Shown: positions 1 through 6,681, counted from the stretch's first letter. The stretch: 7,303 nucleotides of DNA from Verrucomicrobiales bacterium (GCA_003445095.1 DLVS01000560.1:1-7303), one strand, 5' to 3'. Numbers and translations are program-made. The notes: a model not told the origin generated them from the sequence alone.

Positions 1-476
1 AGACCCTCGCGCCGGGTTACCGCATTGGCTGGATTGCTCCGGGTCGTTTCTTCGAGCGAGTGCGGGAGCTCAAATTCGTGACCTCTGCCGGAACGGCCAC
101 GTTGCCACAATTCGCCATCGCCGATTTTCTGGCGAACGGGGGCTACAGCCATCACCTGCGTCGAATCCGGCGCGCCTACGCTAATCAGATGCAGCAATAT
201 CAACAAGCCGTTGCTCGCTGCTTTCCGCCCGGCACCAAAGTCACTCGTCCTCAAGGAGGCTGGGTCCTTTGGGTAGAATTGGCGCCATCGGTCAACGCGA
301 TCGAATTGGTTGAACAAGCCCTACAGGAGAAGATCACCGTTGCTCCCGGACCCATTTTCTCGGCCACCCAACAGTTTCAGAATTTTATTCGCCTCAGTTG
401 CGGGGCCACGTGGTCGGAGCGAGTGGAGAACGCCCTAATTCGCCTCGGCCAAATCATCGAACGCTTGAGCCAATAG
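1..476 (+). CDS. MocR-type PLP-dependent aminotransferase domain, C-terminal part (5' end outside window)
   Basis: The open frame runs from base 3 to the TAG at 474-476 (157 residues) and is open at the left edge, so any GTG within it (such as base 60) is not the true start. It begins TLAPGYRIGWIAPG, the stretch that directly follows the PLP-binding lysine in fold-type I aminotransferases. Bases 1-2 (ag) fit the end of an AAG codon for that lysine. The Arg in GYRIGW is the usual phosphate-binding residue. Later come RPQGGWVLWVEL, ITVAPGPIFSA and NFIRLSCG, whose Arg is the expected carboxylate-binding residue. The wording PQGG-LWVEL ... APGPIFS ... IRLSCG is characteristic of MocR regulators (GntR helix-turn-helix plus aminotransferase domain). 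The helix-turn-helix would lie outside the window, so a stand-alone class I aminotransferase is possible. The substrate cannot be told. The end of the protein looks complete. Confidence 0.88.
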   Translation, partial: TLAPGYRIGWIAPGRFFERVRELKFVTSAGTATLPQFAIADFLANGGYSHHLRRIRRAYANQMQQYQQAVARCFPPGTKVTRPQGGWVLWVELAPSVNAIELVEQALQEKITVAPGPIFSATQQFQNFIRLSCGATWSERVENALIRLGQIIERLSQ

Positions 477-626
477 TTCGAACTTCGTACTTAGTCTACG
501 GATCCGCCGATCCAAAGTTGCTGGTGGAGGCGCTGCTTCGGCAGAGCAGGTCGGAAACCCGACGCCATGGACAGAGCGCCAGCGACGCCGCTTGTTCGCG
601 TTCGATGACTTCCTTAGCCTCGCTTG

Positions 627-1760
627 ATGACGTTGCGATCTTACCTCTTTCGTATCCCTCCCCTGCTCCGCCCGGCGATCAGCCTGCTCGTGTTGCTCGC
701 GATGCCGCACCTGATCCAAGCAGCCGAACTAAAAACGCGAAACGTCTTCCTGCTCACCACCGACGGACTGCGCCAAGAAGAGGTCTTCCAAGGAGCCGAA
801 GAAATCCTGCTCTCGAAAGAATTCGGCAACATCAGCAACACCAACGCGCTGCGAGCCGAGTTCTGGCGGCCGGAGGCAACGGCGCGTCGTGAGGTCCTAT
901 TTCCTTTTCTGTGGGGCACGGTTGCTCGACAGGGGCAAATTTGGGGCAATCGAGCCCGGGGCAGCGAGGTTCGCGTAACCAACGGACGCAACTTTTCTTA
1001 CCCGGGCTACAATGAGTTCCTCACCGGATTTGCTGACCCGGCCATCGACAGTAATGACAAAGTGCTCAATGCGAACACGAACGTATTCGAGTGGCTGAAC
1101 GCTCAGCCCGGCTTCCAAGGCCGCGTCGTCGCCGTCATTAACTGGGACACGCTCCCCTGGATTCTTAACGCTCCGCGAGCCGGATTCCCCGTATGGAGCG
1201 GCTTTGCCACGCCGGATGGAACCCGCGCTCTCCCCGTCCCCGCCGCGCTCACTGAAATGGTGGAACACGGTCGGACCGTCTGGTCCGGCGTGTTGCTCGA
1301 CACCTTCGTCGGGTATGCGGCGAAATATGCCGTGAAGACCTTTAAGCCGCGGGCCCTGTACGTGTCCTTCGGCGAAACCGACGACTGGGCGCACGAAGGC
1401 AGTTATGAACGCTATTTGCGCGCGGCCCATGAATTCGACCGTTTCGTCGGCGACCTTTGGACCTTAGTCCAATCGATGCCTGAATACCGCGATCAGACCA
1501 CGTTCGTCATCACCGTCGACCATGGACGCGGTCCAGCCCCGGTCGCCTGGAAGAACCACGGTAGAGAAATGGTCGATTCCGCCTACATGTGGCTGGCAGT
1601 GATCGGACCTGACACTCCAGCCCTCGGTGAACGAACTGGCGTTCCCCTGGTTCGCCAAGCCCAAGTCGCCGCCACAGTCGCCGCGCTCGTCGGACAAGAT
1701 TTCGCGAAAGCCTCTCCGAAGTCCGCACCAGCGCTGGAGGCAGTGATCACACGTCCGTGA
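627..1760 (+). CDS. exported alkaline phosphatase superfamily metallohydrolase
   Basis: This is a 377-residue protein from ATG 627; a TTG lies directly before it at 624, and neither has a clear Shine-Dalgarno site. Residues 1-33 look like a signal peptide: Arg-rich start, hydrophobic core ISLLVLLAM and probable cleavage after LIQA, placing the enzyme in the periplasm or outside. The two-metal site of the alkaline phosphatase/phosphodiesterase superfamily is readable: D46 in LLTTDGLRQEEVF, D252 and H256 in GETDDWAHEG, D298-H299 in ITVDHGRG, and H311 in KNHGREM. The nucleophile is inferred to be S124 in NFSYPGYNEFLTG. The DGLR-x-x-EVF opening resembles a family common in Verrucomicrobiota and Planctomycetota, annotated only as 'alkaline phosphatase family', so the substrate (phosphomonoester, diester or sulfate) is not determinable. 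The gene follows the aminotransferase after 150 bases and converges with the PH-domain operon, 50 bases between stops, with no clear terminator. Confidence 0.87.
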   Translation: MTLRSYLFRIPPLLRPAISLLVLLAMPHLIQAAELKTRNVFLLTTDGLRQEEVFQGAEEILLSKEFGNISNTNALRAEFWRPEATARREVLFPFLWGTVARQGQIWGNRARGSEVRVTNGRNFSYPGYNEFLTGFADPAIDSNDKVLNANTNVFEWLNAQPGFQGRVVAVINWDTLPWILNAPRAGFPVWSGFATPDGTRALPVPAALTEMVEHGRTVWSGVLLDTFVGYAAKYAVKTFKPRALYVSFGETDDWAHEGSYERYLRAAHEFDRFVGDLWTLVQSMPEYRDQTTFVITVDHGRGPAPVAWKNHGREMVDSAYMWLAVIGPDTPALGERTGVPLVRQAQVAATVAALVGQDFAKASPKSAPALEAVITRP

Positions 1761-1810
1761 TCCCCCGAATCCGCACCAGCGAACCAAATGGGCCAGTTCC
1801 GCCAGGCAGA

Positions 1811-2743
1811 CTATGGCCGCGGATTCTGCCCCGATGTCTTTGCAACTACTGGCGGCGCTCCAACGGCGCTCCTCAAAGCCTTCGCTTCGGCCAACAATTC
1901 CCGAGCGGCGGCTAACACGTCCGGCGCAGCCCCAAGGGATGCAGGTTCTCCCGTCGATCGGTGGTTCTCGTCGGGATCACCAAGGCCGCTCTCGCGGAAT
2001 CGCCGGAGCCGCTCGGTGATTAAGTCTCGGATTTCTTCCGCGTTGTCCACCGCGCGGAAGTAGCCCAAGTGACCCGTGTCCTGGCTTCGCTTATGCGCCT
2101 CCGCGCCTCCGCCTCCTCCACCCGCCGATTGCACTCGCACGTCCGCCAGCCCAAGTAGCCGTTGGAGCGGACCCTGGGTAACGGTGATCTGTTGGAGATT
2201 GGCAAAACTCATCGTGATCTCCTGCATTTTCCAGATGCCGCTGCGGAGTCGCAGGCTTCGGTCGGTGACAATGTACCAGCGCTGTTCGAACTCTAATCGG
2301 CGAATCGCGTACGTTACCGGGATCTGAACTGGAAACGCCAACAGAGACGCGCCTTCAATGGCATTCAGTACCCAGAACGCCATGTCCGGAGTCTTCCGGG
2401 CGATCCTCGCGATGACTTCGCGGGGCGGAACCTTCGACCTTTTCTTTCGCTGGGTCTTCGGCACGGCTCCCTCGTCGGTGGGAGACTCGTTCGCGGCCGT
2501 TGCTACTGCGGCCGGAGGTGAATCCTCATGCCGCAGCGCTTTCACGTGGCCAAGCATCCAGAGCCAGAAAACCAAGCCCGCCAGCGCGAACAACTGAGTG
2601 ATCGCCCACAGCGTCATGCTCAATCGAAAGGCGTTCCGCCCTGACCGGAAAATGCGTTCCGAACCGAGCCCACCCACCGGCGGATCCGGCCGCGGCGGGA
2701 CCCGTAGCCAATGCATCAAGAATCCACTCCAGCGGTCAAACAT
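1811..2743 (-). CDS. membrane protein with bacterial PH (bPH2) domain, second gene of a pair
   Basis: 310 residues. Two hydrophobic segments are visible, about residues 41-64 (LWAITQLFALAGLVFWLWML) and 121-147. They are separated by a charged, Pro/Ala/Lys-rich loop (about 70-110). A bPH2-type domain follows at about 150-250, recognised by RWYIVTDRSLRLRSGIW, then the ITMSFANLQQITVTQGPLQRLLGLADVRVQ pattern seen in YdbS/YdbT-like proteins (quoted in parts: ITMSFANLQQITV, GPLQRLLGLADVRVQ). A run of six glycines (about 208-213) sits where these domains often carry a Gly-rich loop. The tail (275-295) is an Ala/Leu/Glu/Arg-rich helix, DVLAAARELLAEAKALRSA, resembling the tail of the upstream partner. 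Its ATG overlaps the stop of the upstream gene by 8 bases (ATGTTTGA), so translation is probably coupled. The biological role of bPH2 proteins is poorly known; membrane-stress and bacteriocin-resistance links exist for some family members. Confidence 0.85.
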   Translation of the reverse strand: MFDRWSGFLMHWLRVPPRPDPPVGGLGSERIFRSGRNAFRLSMTLWAITQLFALAGLVFWLWMLGHVKALRHEDSPPAAVATAANESPTDEGAVPKTQRKKRSKVPPREVIARIARKTPDMAFWVLNAIEGASLLAFPVQIPVTYAIRRLEFEQRWYIVTDRSLRLRSGIWKMQEITMSFANLQQITVTQGPLQRLLGLADVRVQSAGGGGGGAEAHKRSQDTGHLGYFRAVDNAEEIRDLITERLRRFRESGLGDPDENHRSTGEPASLGAAPDVLAAARELLAEAKALRSAVGAPPVVAKTSGQNPRP

Positions 2744-3302
2744 GGGATTGCTCCGCCGATGGGGTTGCCGGCGGCGGCAAGGCTTGACGCAGCGCCCGCA
2801 ACTCAGCCGCCACCTCCCGCAACACGCCCGTCAGTTCGCCCGAAACGTCCGCGCCACCGGCCGTGACCGGCCCGTTCCCGCCGTGGTTAGCCCCCGCCTG
2901 CGGGTCGTTGACCCCTCGCATCCTCGAGTAGAGGAAATCTCGCACCTCCGTGAACTGGGTCAGCCCCTCGATCGTCATTTCAGCGGACGTATTGCCGCTC
3001 GCGGTTTGAACGAACAACCGAGCCAGCCCCAGCCACCGTTCGACCACATTCGAGCGCAAATGAATGTCCTGAATCCGCGCATAGTTCAGGAGCACTTGCC
3101 GGCGAAACAGGATGCCCCAGCTCATGGAGACGCCCTGGTCCGTAAACCGGTATCGCATTGTTTGGTAGCGGAACCAGTGGATCGGCAGCAGGATGGGAGC
3201 TAGCGGAAAGGCGGCGAGGCAGCAAAGAACGTAGTAGGTCCATAGCCGCGGGTCCGGCCGCTCAATCGCCAAGATAGCCGCTTCGTCGAACCCAGGCTTC
3301 AT
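2736..3302 (-). CDS. membrane protein with bacterial PH (bPH2) domain, first gene of a pair
   Basis: 188 residues. One hydrophobic hairpin or segment lies at about 22-45 (YYVLCCLAAFPLAPILLPIHW). A bPH2 domain follows at about 49-130: MRYRFTDQGVSMSWGILFRR, then VLLNYARIQDIHLRSNVVERW and LGLARLFVQTAS, the order found in YdbS-like proteins. The C-terminal third is a Gly/Asn/Pro-rich linker (131-153), then a predicted helix GELTGVLREVAAELRALRQAL (about 155-175, here written in one piece as GELTGVLREVAAELRALRQA) and a Pro-rich tail. The helix resembles the tail helix of the downstream partner, which suggests a coiled-coil contact between the two; that is inference. The gene opens the operon; ATG 3302-3300 has no good Shine-Dalgarno site. 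The operon is divergent from hisA across a palindrome-rich gap that presumably holds its promoter. Confidence 0.83.
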   Translation of the reverse strand: MKPGFDEAAILAIERPDPRLWTYYVLCCLAAFPLAPILLPIHWFRYQTMRYRFTDQGVSMSWGILFRRQVLLNYARIQDIHLRSNVVERWLGLARLFVQTASGNTSAEMTIEGLTQFTEVRDFLYSRMRGVNDPQAGANHGGNGPVTAGGADVSGELTGVLREVAAELRALRQALPPPATPSAEQSHV

Positions 3303-3403
3303 GGATCAATGGAGCCGGAAGCGCCGTCTCGCACGCAAGCCTTCGTGGTGAGCGAAGAGTGTAACGTAGACAGCCTTGTCCGCCGTTTCGCCGACTGCTA
3401 GCC

Positions 3404-3425
3404 GGCCTGTGCTGAGGCACAGGCC
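3404..3425. repeat. perfect hairpin, 9-bp stem and 4-base loop
   Basis: GGCCTGTGC (3404-3412), loop TGAG, GCACAGGCC (3417-3425). A further C-G pair (3402/3427) would form across one mismatch. No T tract follows on either strand, so a classical intrinsic terminator is not supported. It lies about 100 bases upstream of the PH operon start. Confidence 0.7.
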
Positions 3426-3464
3426 TGAAATGGTTGCTGGCTGGGTTGTTGGGTCAGCAGTACG

Positions 3465-3497
3465 ACCTTTTGTTGCAGGTGCAACAAAAGGTTGCAC
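3465..3497. repeat. two overlapping, mutually exclusive inverted repeats built on GTTGCA
   Basis: ACCTTTTGTTGCA (3465-3477) is the exact reverse complement of TGCAACAAAAGGT (3480-3492), with only GG between. The second arm also pairs the other way: GTGCAAC (3479-3485), loop AAAAG, GTTGCAC (3491-3497), a 7-bp stem. The middle TGCAAC can therefore pair left or right but not both. It could be an operator (dyad) in DNA or a switching hairpin in RNA; nothing in the window decides. Confidence 0.7.
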
Positions 3498-3592
3498 GCG
3501 CGGAACTCAGTCTGGCGAAGCACCACTCCTAGTGGATCTACCCAAGCCTCTAAGGGCGGATCCTTCTGCATTACCTCGCACTCTGGCTTAGG

Positions 3593-3618
3593 GATACCGG
3601 AGCGCGCGCTCCGGTATC
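3593..3618. repeat. perfect 26-base palindrome
   Basis: GATACCGGAGCGC (3593-3605) is followed with no spacer by its reverse complement GCGCTCCGGTATC (3606-3618). As RNA it would fold as an 11-bp stem with a GCGC loop. What follows is TTCAACCGC, not a T run, so it is not a standard terminator. It sits about 95 bases before the hisA start. A dispersed REP-like palindrome or a protein-binding dyad are the two likely readings. Confidence 0.75.
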
Positions 3619-3631
3619 TTCAACCGCTTCT

Positions 3632-3643
3632 GGGCGCGCGCCC
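3632..3643. repeat. 12-base GC palindrome GGGCGCGCGCCC
   Basis: A perfect palindrome 13 bases after the 26-base palindrome. Both share the GCGCGC core. It is short and GC-only, so chance in a GC-rich genome is possible; its closeness to the longer palindrome is what makes it worth listing. Confidence 0.5.
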
Positions 3644-3715
3644 GCCTGCGCTACGACGACACGGGATGCCCGTTCTGGAGTCGAACTTTCTTCAGCCAGG
3701 GCCTACCTTGGTTTG

Positions 3716-4540
3716 GTGTTTCGGCCCTGTATCGATTTGCGGGAAGGAAAAGTCGTCCAGATTGTGGGCGGCACCTTGTCCGACCACGGCCAGGGAGTTC
3801 AGACCAACTTCGTCTCCGACCGACCACCCCGCTGGTTTGCGGAGCTTTATCGGCACGATGATCTGCGCGGCGGCCACGTAATTTCCCTTGGACCCGGCAA
3901 CGAAGCCGCCGCTCGCGACGCCCTAACGGCGTGGCCCGGTGGACTGCAGTTTGGGGGCGGCGTAACCTTGGGCAATGCCGCCACGTGGCTCGACGCCGGA
4001 GCCTCCCACGTGATCGTGACGTCTTGGGTTTTCCGCGAGGGACGGCTCGACACGGATCGTTTGCGGGAATTGGTGGCTCGCATCGGCCGCGATCGCCTCG
4101 TGCTTGACCTCAGTTGCCGGAAACGCGGCGACGACTACTTCGTCGTGACCGATCGCTGGCAGAAATTCACCGATCTCAAAGTGGCGAAGGAAACTCTCGG
4201 AGCCCTGTCCGCACACTGTGCCGAATTCCTCGTGCATGCCGTCGACGTCGAAGGCCTGTGCCGCGGAATTGACGATGAACTCGTGACTCGGCTGGCCGAA
4301 GGATCACCTCTCCCGACAACCTACGCCGGCGGCGCCCGGTCGCTCAAAGACTTGGAACGAGTTGAGCAACTTGGTCGCGGACGGATTCATCTAACCATCG
4401 GCAGCGCCCTCGACATTTTTGGCGGCACGGGCGCGCGGTACTCGGATTGCGTGGCGTTCAACCACAAAACGCGAATTGATGGGAAGGAACCTCCGAGGAA
4501 ACCCGATGAACACGGCTCTCCGAACCAACCTGTGGCGTGA
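3716..4540 (+). CDS. hisA: ProFAR isomerase (HisA), eukaryotic type
   Basis: Fourth step of histidine synthesis: ProFAR to PRFAR, a (βα)8 barrel in the cytosol. From GTG 3716 the product is 274 residues; TTG 3713 adds one. The sequence matches the yeast HIS6/plant HISN3 branch rather than usual bacterial HisA: FRPCIDLREGKVVQIVGGTL, GGHVISLGPGN, VIVTSWVF (99-106), RLVLDLSCRK, VVTDRWQKFTDL, EFLVHAVDVEGLCRGIDDEL, TYAGGARSLKDL and IGSALDIFGG (228-237). Catalytic candidates are D7 (CIDL) and D131 (LDLSCR), both present. The phosphate loops AGGARS and IGSALDIFGG are intact, so the enzyme looks functional. After FNHK comes an unrelated-looking hydrophilic tail of about 24 residues, TRIDGKEPPRK onward. 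No other his gene is adjacent. The upstream gap carries several palindromes; the ribosome site is weak (CAGGG at 3697-3701). The stop overlaps GTG 4537 of the next frame. Confidence 0.93.
   Translation: MFRPCIDLREGKVVQIVGGTLSDHGQGVQTNFVSDRPPRWFAELYRHDDLRGGHVISLGPGNEAAARDALTAWPGGLQFGGGVTLGNAATWLDAGASHVIVTSWVFREGRLDTDRLRELVARIGRDRLVLDLSCRKRGDDYFVVTDRWQKFTDLKVAKETLGALSAHCAEFLVHAVDVEGLCRGIDDELVTRLAEGSPLPTTYAGGARSLKDLERVEQLGRGRIHLTIGSALDIFGGTGARYSDCVAFNHKTRIDGKEPPRKPDEHGSPNQPVA
4495..4500 (+). promoter_or_regulatory. possible Shine-Dalgarno site inside the hisA 3' end
   Basis: GAGGAA followed after 5 bases by ATG 4506 is a well-formed initiation site by spacing. The frame it opens runs to 4733 and shows no signal peptide or known motif; it is out of frame with the following HAF-like gene. 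It may be chance, a leader feeding ribosomes to the next gene, or the old start of that gene before an indel. Confidence 0.25.
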
Positions 4541-5850
4541 CGGACACGCACGTTGCCGCCAGCTCACGAACGACAATGATCACCATCGCCGACACTCTTA
4601 CCGAACAAAACATCATCGTTTGCCGACTGGGGTCGAGCCCCACAGCAAACGCGCCGGGAGTTTCCACGAGCGCCAACATCCTCATCTACGATGGACCGCT
4701 ATGGAGCGTTCTCGAGATTGCCGGGTCGGGTAGCTTTATCACCTATGATTCGGCCGGGTTGGCGGTAAATGCCGGAGTGATCGGTACCAGTGGCGCGTGG
4801 GCGACTCCGCCCCAAGCAGTGGGATGGTCGATCTGGAAAACGAATAGCTCGTCCCCGGCGCTGACGCATGGTGCCCTCTGGACCTCAGCTTCGATCGCGC
4901 CTGCCACCGATTTCGGCCTAGTCTTCAGGCCTTACGGAATCAGCTTCCGGGCAAGCACGCAGGCAGTGGACCGGGCCAAGGTAGTGGGCTCATTGGGCAC
5001 CGCCGCCTACCGGATGCTCGATAATGCCTCGGGCGGCATCCAGCTTCCGCATTTCGACGGAACCACCGGGCCGAGTTTAGCGTGGGGGATTAGCCCAAAC
5101 GCCGCGCGCTCGGTGGGTTACAGCTCCACCGCAGTGAGTCTGTGGACTCGGCCGGCCCTGTGGGTGGGGACGAGCACGCCGGTGGACTTAAGCGTCAACT
5201 TTTCGGCCCAGGACATCGCAAACGTCCGCATTGGTGAGGCCAAGGCGGTGAATGACGCTGGAGTGATTGTCGGTTATTGCAGCCTCTTTCTGGGCAACGG
5301 TGATAGCATCCAGCGCCCGTTTAGCAATACCGGCAACGGCGCCTTGCTCACGACGACCGATTGGTTGCAGGTGCCGGATGGCTACGCGAATGCGACGGGC
5401 GAGGGCGTCGCAAATGCCGTTTCGCTGGTGTATAGTGGTGATCCACCAAGCCCGGTTTCTCGGGCTAGTGGAAGCTTCCGCGCAACTTCGACGGTACCCT
5501 GGCAAGCGACCATTTGGGGTCCAAACGGCGCGGGAATTCCAGAGGCCCCAGTAGACCTCCAAACTCTGAAGCGCGTTTTGGATTTTGATCCGCAAAGTGA
5601 GGCCCTTGGAATCAACTCAAAGTTAAGGGTTGTGGGTTGGTCTGGTGTGTCGGCCACTGATCCTCAGAGGAAGGCGGTCTTTCACTCGGGCGTTTGGAAA
5701 GATCTCAATGACCGCCATTTCACTCATGGATCAGGGTGGGAATTGCAATCGGCCCATGCAATTAGCGACACCGATGTCATAGTCGGCGTCGGCACCCTGT
5801 CGGGGTCACCGCGGGGATTCTTACTCATTCCGAGAACCGCGGGACCATAG
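4537..5850 (+). CDS. HAF-repeat-like protein, no signal peptide visible
   Basis: 437 residues from GTG 4537, which overlaps the hisA stop as GTGA; ATG 4576 (residue 14) is an alternative. Neither has a good ribosome site. Degenerate repeats of the extracellular HAF type ('IN..G.VVG ... A..W..G...DL') can be followed: around LAVNAGVIGTSG (75-86), AVGWSIW...THGALWTS (94-117), ISPNAARSVGYS...PALWVG (185-211), AVNDAGVIVGYCS (237-249), LGINSKLRVVGWSG (357-370) with KAVFHSGVWKDLND (379-392), and HAISDTDVIVGVGTLSG...GFLLIP (407-431). This suggests a β-propeller-like exported protein of unknown role. Family members are normally secreted, yet neither start gives a hydrophobic leader, so the 5' end may have been lost or shifted where it abuts hisA. 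Alternatively the product stays cytosolic. No catalytic motif seen. Confidence 0.72.
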   Translation: MTDTHVAASSRTTMITIADTLTEQNIIVCRLGSSPTANAPGVSTSANILIYDGPLWSVLEIAGSGSFITYDSAGLAVNAGVIGTSGAWATPPQAVGWSIWKTNSSSPALTHGALWTSASIAPATDFGLVFRPYGISFRASTQAVDRAKVVGSLGTAAYRMLDNASGGIQLPHFDGTTGPSLAWGISPNAARSVGYSSTAVSLWTRPALWVGTSTPVDLSVNFSAQDIANVRIGEAKAVNDAGVIVGYCSLFLGNGDSIQRPFSNTGNGALLTTTDWLQVPDGYANATGEGVANAVSLVYSGDPPSPVSRASGSFRATSTVPWQATIWGPNGAGIPEAPVDLQTLKRVLDFDPQSEALGINSKLRVVGWSGVSATDPQRKAVFHSGVWKDLNDRHFTHGSGWELQSAHAISDTDVIVGVGTLSGSPRGFLLIPRTAGP

Positions 5851-5889
5851 ACAGCATAAAGGCCATTTAAGACGTTTACGAGTATTCAT

Positions 5890-6681
5890 ATGAAACATCT
5901 ACTATTGATAAGTTCGATTACGTCGATGATTCTTGGTGGCACAGGTGCTCGCTCCGGCCCGCTAGACGCTCCAATAACTACCAACGGGATTGCCGCTGAG
6001 TTCGACTTTAATGGAGACGGGCATAATGAATTTGACTATAGCTACGCGGCAAGCCGCTTTGATGATCCCACCCAAGAGTATTATCGAGTGGACCTCGGAC
6101 TTCGCAGTTACGGTGGCGGTAAGCACTTGAAAGCCAGCGCCACTCGAGTTCCCTTTCAAAAGGATGAGGCGATTTCGGTTAATAGCCCAGAGTTTCTCAC
6201 GGAAGGTGGCAGCAACTGGATCGGTTTGGGAGCATACGATGCAGCGCGATTTGCCGAGGGCTTGCCCTGGCGATTCGTCGACATCACCAAAGGCCTCCCT
6301 GGCATATTTTGGAGAAATCGCACGGAAGTAATCATCGGTTTTCGGTTTTCGGTGGACGATGGTGCCCATTTCGGATGGTTTCGCTACGTGCGACCCGACA
6401 CCAACTTTACGACCGCCTTTGAATTGGCCGCCTACGACTGGAATCCGCTACCCGGCGAACCCATCGGCGCCGGTTTGCCGCCGGTGATTCCGCTGATTCC
6501 CGAGATGGCTGAGGATGGGTTGCGCTTGAGTTGGCCAGCGGCCATTGCCAGTTGGATCCTGGAGTTCACCGATGAATTAGGCCCGGAGGCTTATTGGCAA
6601 GCCATTCCCGAAGCGTCCGGGACCGAGATTCTTTTGCCGCCTCCAGAAGTTACCCGGTTCTATCGGATGCGAAAGCCGTGA
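5890..6681 (+). CDS. secreted protein with verrucomicrobial-type C-terminal domain
   Basis: 263 residues from ATG 5890, 39 bases after the HAF-like gene. Residues 1-20 form a signal peptide (KHLLLISSITSMILGG, probable cleavage after TGA). DFNGDGHNEFD (39-49) resembles a Ca-binding D-x-N-x-D-G loop at the start of the mature protein. The middle part FRFSVDDGAHFGWFRYV ... AAYDWNPLPGEPIGAG (152-195) has the wording of PEP-CTERM-associated exported proteins (HYGW, then a PG.PI.AG end). No PEP-CTERM tail follows. Instead a Pro-rich linker leads to LRLSWPAAIASWILEFTDEL (211-230) ... RFYRMRKP, an about 55-residue domain I associate with exported verrucomicrobial proteins. Function unknown. The coding sequence is visibly less GC-rich than hisA. 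It has no clear Shine-Dalgarno site. Confidence 0.82.
   Translation: MKHLLLISSITSMILGGTGARSGPLDAPITTNGIAAEFDFNGDGHNEFDYSYAASRFDDPTQEYYRVDLGLRSYGGGKHLKASATRVPFQKDEAISVNSPEFLTEGGSNWIGLGAYDAARFAEGLPWRFVDITKGLPGIFWRNRTEVIIGFRFSVDDGAHFGWFRYVRPDTNFTTAFELAAYDWNPLPGEPIGAGLPPVIPLIPEMAEDGLRLSWPAAIASWILEFTDELGPEAYWQAIPEASGTEILLPPPEVTRFYRMRKP

Larger units (their letters stand above)
3303..3712. other. 410-base non-coding gap between divergent PH operon and hisA, rich in palindromes
   Basis: No frame here gives a recognisable protein; the short open frames on either strand have no start context or motif I know. The gap holds four separate perfect inverted repeats, listed individually. It must also contain promoters for both flanking transcription units. 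I could not pick out a -35/-10 pair with confidence on either strand. No run of His codons behind a ribosome site, as in a classical his attenuator leader, is visible. Confidence 0.6.

Noticed and set aside
475..563. Small palindromes between the aminotransferase and the phosphatase-like gene (AGTTCGAACT at 475-484; 5-bp stems at 500-513 and 550-563).
   Set aside because: Stems are too short, no T tract follows, and such short dyads are expected by chance; not supported as a terminator or operator.
897..1430. Long minus-strand open frame of 177 codons.
   Set aside because: It lies wholly antisense to the phosphatase-superfamily gene, which has clear motifs; the protein has no recognisable features. 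A shadow of high-GC coding sequence.
2076..2327. Plus-strand frame with a Pro run opposite the second PH gene.
   Set aside because: The Pro run is the complement of the Gly run in the PH domain; the minus strand carries the real gene.
3306..3497. Minus-strand 63-codon frame ahead of the PH operon.
   Set aside because: It starts inside the hairpin region, has no ribosome site and no known motif; more likely non-coding.
4419..4733. Plus-strand frame overlapping the hisA 3' end and HAF 5' end.
   Set aside because: His/Arg-rich without protein-like patterning; HisA and HAF patterns occupy the other frames. Only its internal ATG 4506 with a ribosome site is noted.
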